The notes beneath the pieces were generated by a model that was not told the origin of the DNA, did not search any database, and saw nothing but the letters and a program-made list of their open reading frames with translations. Source: Eublepharis macularius (Eukaryota > Chordata > Lepidosauria > Squamata > Eublepharidae). Taken from it: a stretch of DNA of 64,000 bases. Shown piece by piece: positions 60,891 through 64,000 of the stretch. Made by a program: the position numbers and the translations under genes. The DNA lies in the NCBI RefSeq assembly GCF_028583425.1, contig NC_072796.1, positions 144,283,464 to 144,347,463 of the forward strand. Direction: 5' to 3'. Within the stretch, counting starts at the first letter, position 1, and every line of letters begins with the position of its first letter.

Positions 60891-63800
60891 CCTCTCCTCA
60901 GGCGGATGCCCCCCAACCTCTAGACACTGTGTCAGTCTGTAGCTGCGGCCTACTTGGTGAATGAGTGAGGGCACTCCTTCTCCGGTGGAAGGGGAGAGTT
61001 AAGCTTGGAACTCGGCATGAGCCCACTCGGCTCTGTGGAGGAGTGGGGTTTCCGCTTGAGGGCAAGGCCAAATTCCAGGCTTCCCAAAATTCCTTTGCAA
61101 GGGAGACAGAATGAAGCCTCTTGTGCAACTGTTCCGCAGCTGCCATGCCACACCCCACCGTGATCTGGGCAGGGCAGGCCATACACTCTGTGTGTGTGTG
61201 TGTGTGTGTGTTGTGGAATGGCTGCCAAAGTGCATTTGAAGTGCATTCCTTGACCTGGAGAATGCGGGGTGAAGCAGCAGAAAATACGGCTGGCCAGCCT
61301 GCTTGCCTGCCTTTCGGAAGGCTGTTCCTGCAGCCAAGAAGCAGAGGCTGCTTGTCCGGCAAGGCCGCCAGTGTGTTTGGGGCGAGTGAGAGGGGGGGGC
61401 GCGTTGGAGGTGGGGAGCGTGTGTGGTGGGCCGGGGCACGCTGCTGCTGCTGCTGTTGCTGCTGCTGCGCTGCCCTTTCTTGGCTGCTGAGTCCCGAGGG
61501 GCAGCCATTGTTCCTCTGCTGAGTCTTGCCGCACGGTGAGGACAGTTTTATTCCGGCATTAGTGGGCTCTGTCCCTGCATGTTTATGCTGGAATATAGTT
61601 TTGTTGGGTTTGAGGTGTCCGCAGACTCCTCTGTTTGTTTCTGGACTGGTAACTCCTTGAGTGGCCGTGCCGTGGGCGAGCCTCTCTGCCTCTGGGCCCG
61701 TCTTCGTTCCCTGGCTGAGATTGGCAGGGTCTTCAGGGACCTGTGGTCTCTTGCTGCCCCACTGGCTTCTGCTCCCCATGTGGGGCCAGTGCCGTAGCCC
61801 TGGGCATGGCACGGATCTTGCTTTGAGCTCCTTTGGTGAGGGTGGAGGCTTCAGCACACGCACACCCCGTCCCCCAGAGATGCAGCGTACACTTCTGCTT
61901 CCTGCCAGTGTTTCCCAAGGAAAAAACTTTTGGAAAGTGGCTAAAGAGACTCAAAACCTTTAAAATATTCTTTTTTGGTACCCCTCATCCCCTTCTGCCA
62001 TCCGAGTGGTCTAATGAAACCCGGAGGATGGAGCCCCGTTGTGTCAGAGCCGGGCTTCACAGGCTCCCAGGCAGGTGCTGAGTCTCCTTGGAGCCTCTCG
62101 AGCACCTGGGGAGGGCGGGGGGCTGCTCTTTCAGGGAGTCTCCTTGCGGTGCAGGCGCGGGGGTGTTGCTTGGTGTCCTGGCTGTTCGGGGGCCCTGGTG
62201 GGGAACCTGCGGCCTGGCCTGTGCTGGGCCCTCTGACCTGTCAGCGCCATCCTGGGGTGGGATGGGAGGTGTCTTCCTGTTGCGCAGGCACCCAGGGCTC
62301 TCTTGGAAAGTGCCACGTGTCCCAGCAAGGCATGTAGAGCTCCAGTCTCCAGGAAAGAGGGCTGTTTTACATTTTTTTTTTTAATGTATGGTGTCTTTCC
62401 GGTTATTCATGGCGGTTTACAAAAACCAAGCAGACGTTGCTGCACTGCAGTTAAGAATATGCATTGAATAATTTGTTCAGGATGAGGCTCAGTTCTTCTC
62501 TTGTGTGGGAGTGGGCTGTGCCCCTCCATGCCTTTGTGTGGGGATGGGGGACAACAAACCACCTGCTTCTCCTCAGGGGCTGCCTTGGCGGGGGGGCTGC
62601 CATCCCCGAATGGGAGGGGCCGAGCTGATTTCTGGGATATGAAATGAGACTCTGTGACCCTAAGGGCTCCACCCCCCCAGGAGTCGGGGAGGGGTGATCG
62701 GGCTTTCCTTCTCTTTCTGCTCATTGGTTGAGATCGGCGGGGGGAGGGCCCTGCCTGCTGAGAGAGCTGCCATCTTGGCGAGGGGGGAAGGGGGCTGAAT
62801 TGTCTCTGTGTCTGCTGGGAGTTCAGCTAATCCTGGTGGGCCTTTCAGGGCCTCTGCTTGGGGCTTTGTCCGTAGTGGGCAGCCCCCTCCCCTTCCGACC
62901 CCTTTATCCTCTAGCCTTTTTTTGCCGTGCCTTTCCCACCCTGTGTGATTCCCCAAGGAATGGGGGCGGGTGGTGGAGAGAACAAGATGTGGAAATGGTG
63001 GGTGGGGCAGAGCCACGGATGGGTCCTGGCTTGGAAGTCCAAAGCTAAGGCAGTCGAGGCCTGGACCGATCCTGGAATGGAGGCCGCCTGGGAATTCTCT
63101 GTAGGCTACCTTAAGGATCCACAAAGGAAGCGCGGGTGTGTGTGTGTGTGGGGCGGGGTTCTAAATCCAGTCGGCAGTGTCTAAAGTGCCGGCGGCCAGA
63201 GCTGGCTCCCAGGTGGACTTGGCCTGCTCGTACAGCCAGGTGGTCTTGTGCTAAGGACCATGGAGGGTGGGGGGAGGTGTGCCCCTTTCTGCCCATGGAT
63301 TGCCTGACTCGGCAACTCGGCTGTCCCTGCCCACCGGCTCGACTTGTTTTGCCGCCCCCAATCAGTGAGTGCGGCACAGGAGGCCGTGTGCCCAGGATGA
63401 GGCCCAAGGGGACACCGCCTGCAGCCATGCCCTCTTACCCATCCTGGCTGACAGTGGTGTGGGTGGGGAGGGGAAATGCTGCCCCCTTCTTATTTGGGCT
63501 GCTGCAGCTCCTGGCTCTAGCTCCTTGGCAGGCCTAGCCTGTTGGGGCCAGGAGGGCTGGGAGGCAGTAAGAGTGTCTGGCCACACCTGCTGCCTCTTAC
63601 CTGGGGGTGCCCCTGGCAAGTGCTTGGGGTGTGACCCTGCCCTGCCTGCGAGGAGCAGCCTGGCACTTCCTCTCTCTGAATGGGCGGGAGGTGTGGGGAG
63701 GGAGGTGTGGGGAGGGGCTTGTGAAGTGGGGGGGGGGGCATTCTGTTTTGCTGCTTCGGCAGAGCGTGGCTGCCGTTGCCTGAAGGTCTTGGGCAGGCCT

Positions 63801-63900
63801 TGCTTGTCCTCTCTCCCAACTGCCAGCTCAGAGGCTCCTTCTTTGCAGGCACAAAGGCACAGCTATCAAGGAATCTTTGCCGTTTGTGTATTTTTTTTAA
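60891..63900. other. SCRIB intron 1 segment, GC-rich, no recognised exon
   Basis: Contains a (TG)n run at 61189-61211, a CTG/TTG run at about 61440-61470, and a 15-bp tandem near 63690-63715. I looked for SCRIB exon 2 (PFFRLLNLRKLGLSDN) and did not find it. Confidence 0.5.
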
Positions 63901-64000
63901 CTATTGGTTATATTTGTGGGATCCCTTAATTGTATTTGATGTTTTAAGTTTTAGTATTTGTGGTGTTTTTAATGCTGGAAACTGCTTTGGGCCTCGTTCG
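63895..64000 (+). mobile_element. LINE-like 3' tail start (partial, at window edge), tentative
   Basis: AT-rich sequence that leads into GAAACTGCTTTGGGCCTCG, resembling the 3' end of L2-like LINEs, cut off by the window end. Confidence 0.35.

Noticed and set aside
61441-61471. An expandable CTG repeat
   Set aside because: Short and interrupted by TTG; nothing suggests expansion.
63111-64000. SCRIB exon 2 near the window end
   Set aside because: No sequence encoding the expected PFFRLLNLRKLGLS text was found in any frame.

Overview
The window is vertebrate nuclear DNA, most likely from a squamate reptile (a lizard; gecko- or skink-like, but the sequence alone does not fix the lineage). The evidence is intron-rich genes that match known vertebrate proteins, CpG-island promoters, and a repeat load of CR1 and L2-like LINEs, a Penelope-like element, tRNA-derived and 5S rRNA-derived SINEs, and short hAT copies. 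No bacterial, organellar or CRISPR features were seen.

Three protein-coding genes lie head-to-tail on the + strand: NRBP2 (18 coding exons, 1508-22296, 504 aa), PUF60 (11 recognised coding exons, 30733-52671, 534 aa) and the first coding exon of SCRIB (56952-57113; the rest lies beyond the window). All exon borders were set by eye from GT/AG signals, reading-frame continuity and recalled vertebrate protein sequence. The order NRBP2-PUF60-SCRIB matches the mammalian block on human 8q24.3. Each gene starts in its own CpG island (about 1-2300, 30180-31310 and 56190-57850). NRBP2 is a pseudokinase adaptor, PUF60 a poly-U-binding splicing factor with two RRMs and a C-terminal UHM, and SCRIB a polarity scaffold. 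They share a neighbourhood, not an evident pathway.

Layout: 1-1507 NRBP2 upstream CpG island with a perfect 144-bp inverted repeat around a LINE scrap; 1508-22296 NRBP2; 22297-30180 intergenic, a probable 3' UTR followed by repeats; 30180-52671 PUF60 with a 9.1-kb repeat-filled intron 1; 52672-56190 short intergenic stretch with a SINE and an antisense L2-like LINE; 56190-57113 SCRIB promoter and exon 1; 57114-64000 SCRIB intron 1 with an antisense CR1 LINE that carries a hAT insertion.

No new protein system was found. The observations most worth following are the perfect inverted repeat in the NRBP2 promoter, a family of palindromic retroposons that share the 3' end of a Penelope-like element (one with an 11-bp target-site duplication), the PUF60 17-residue cassette exon with a weak donor site, and a dense cluster of core-promoter motifs at PUF60.
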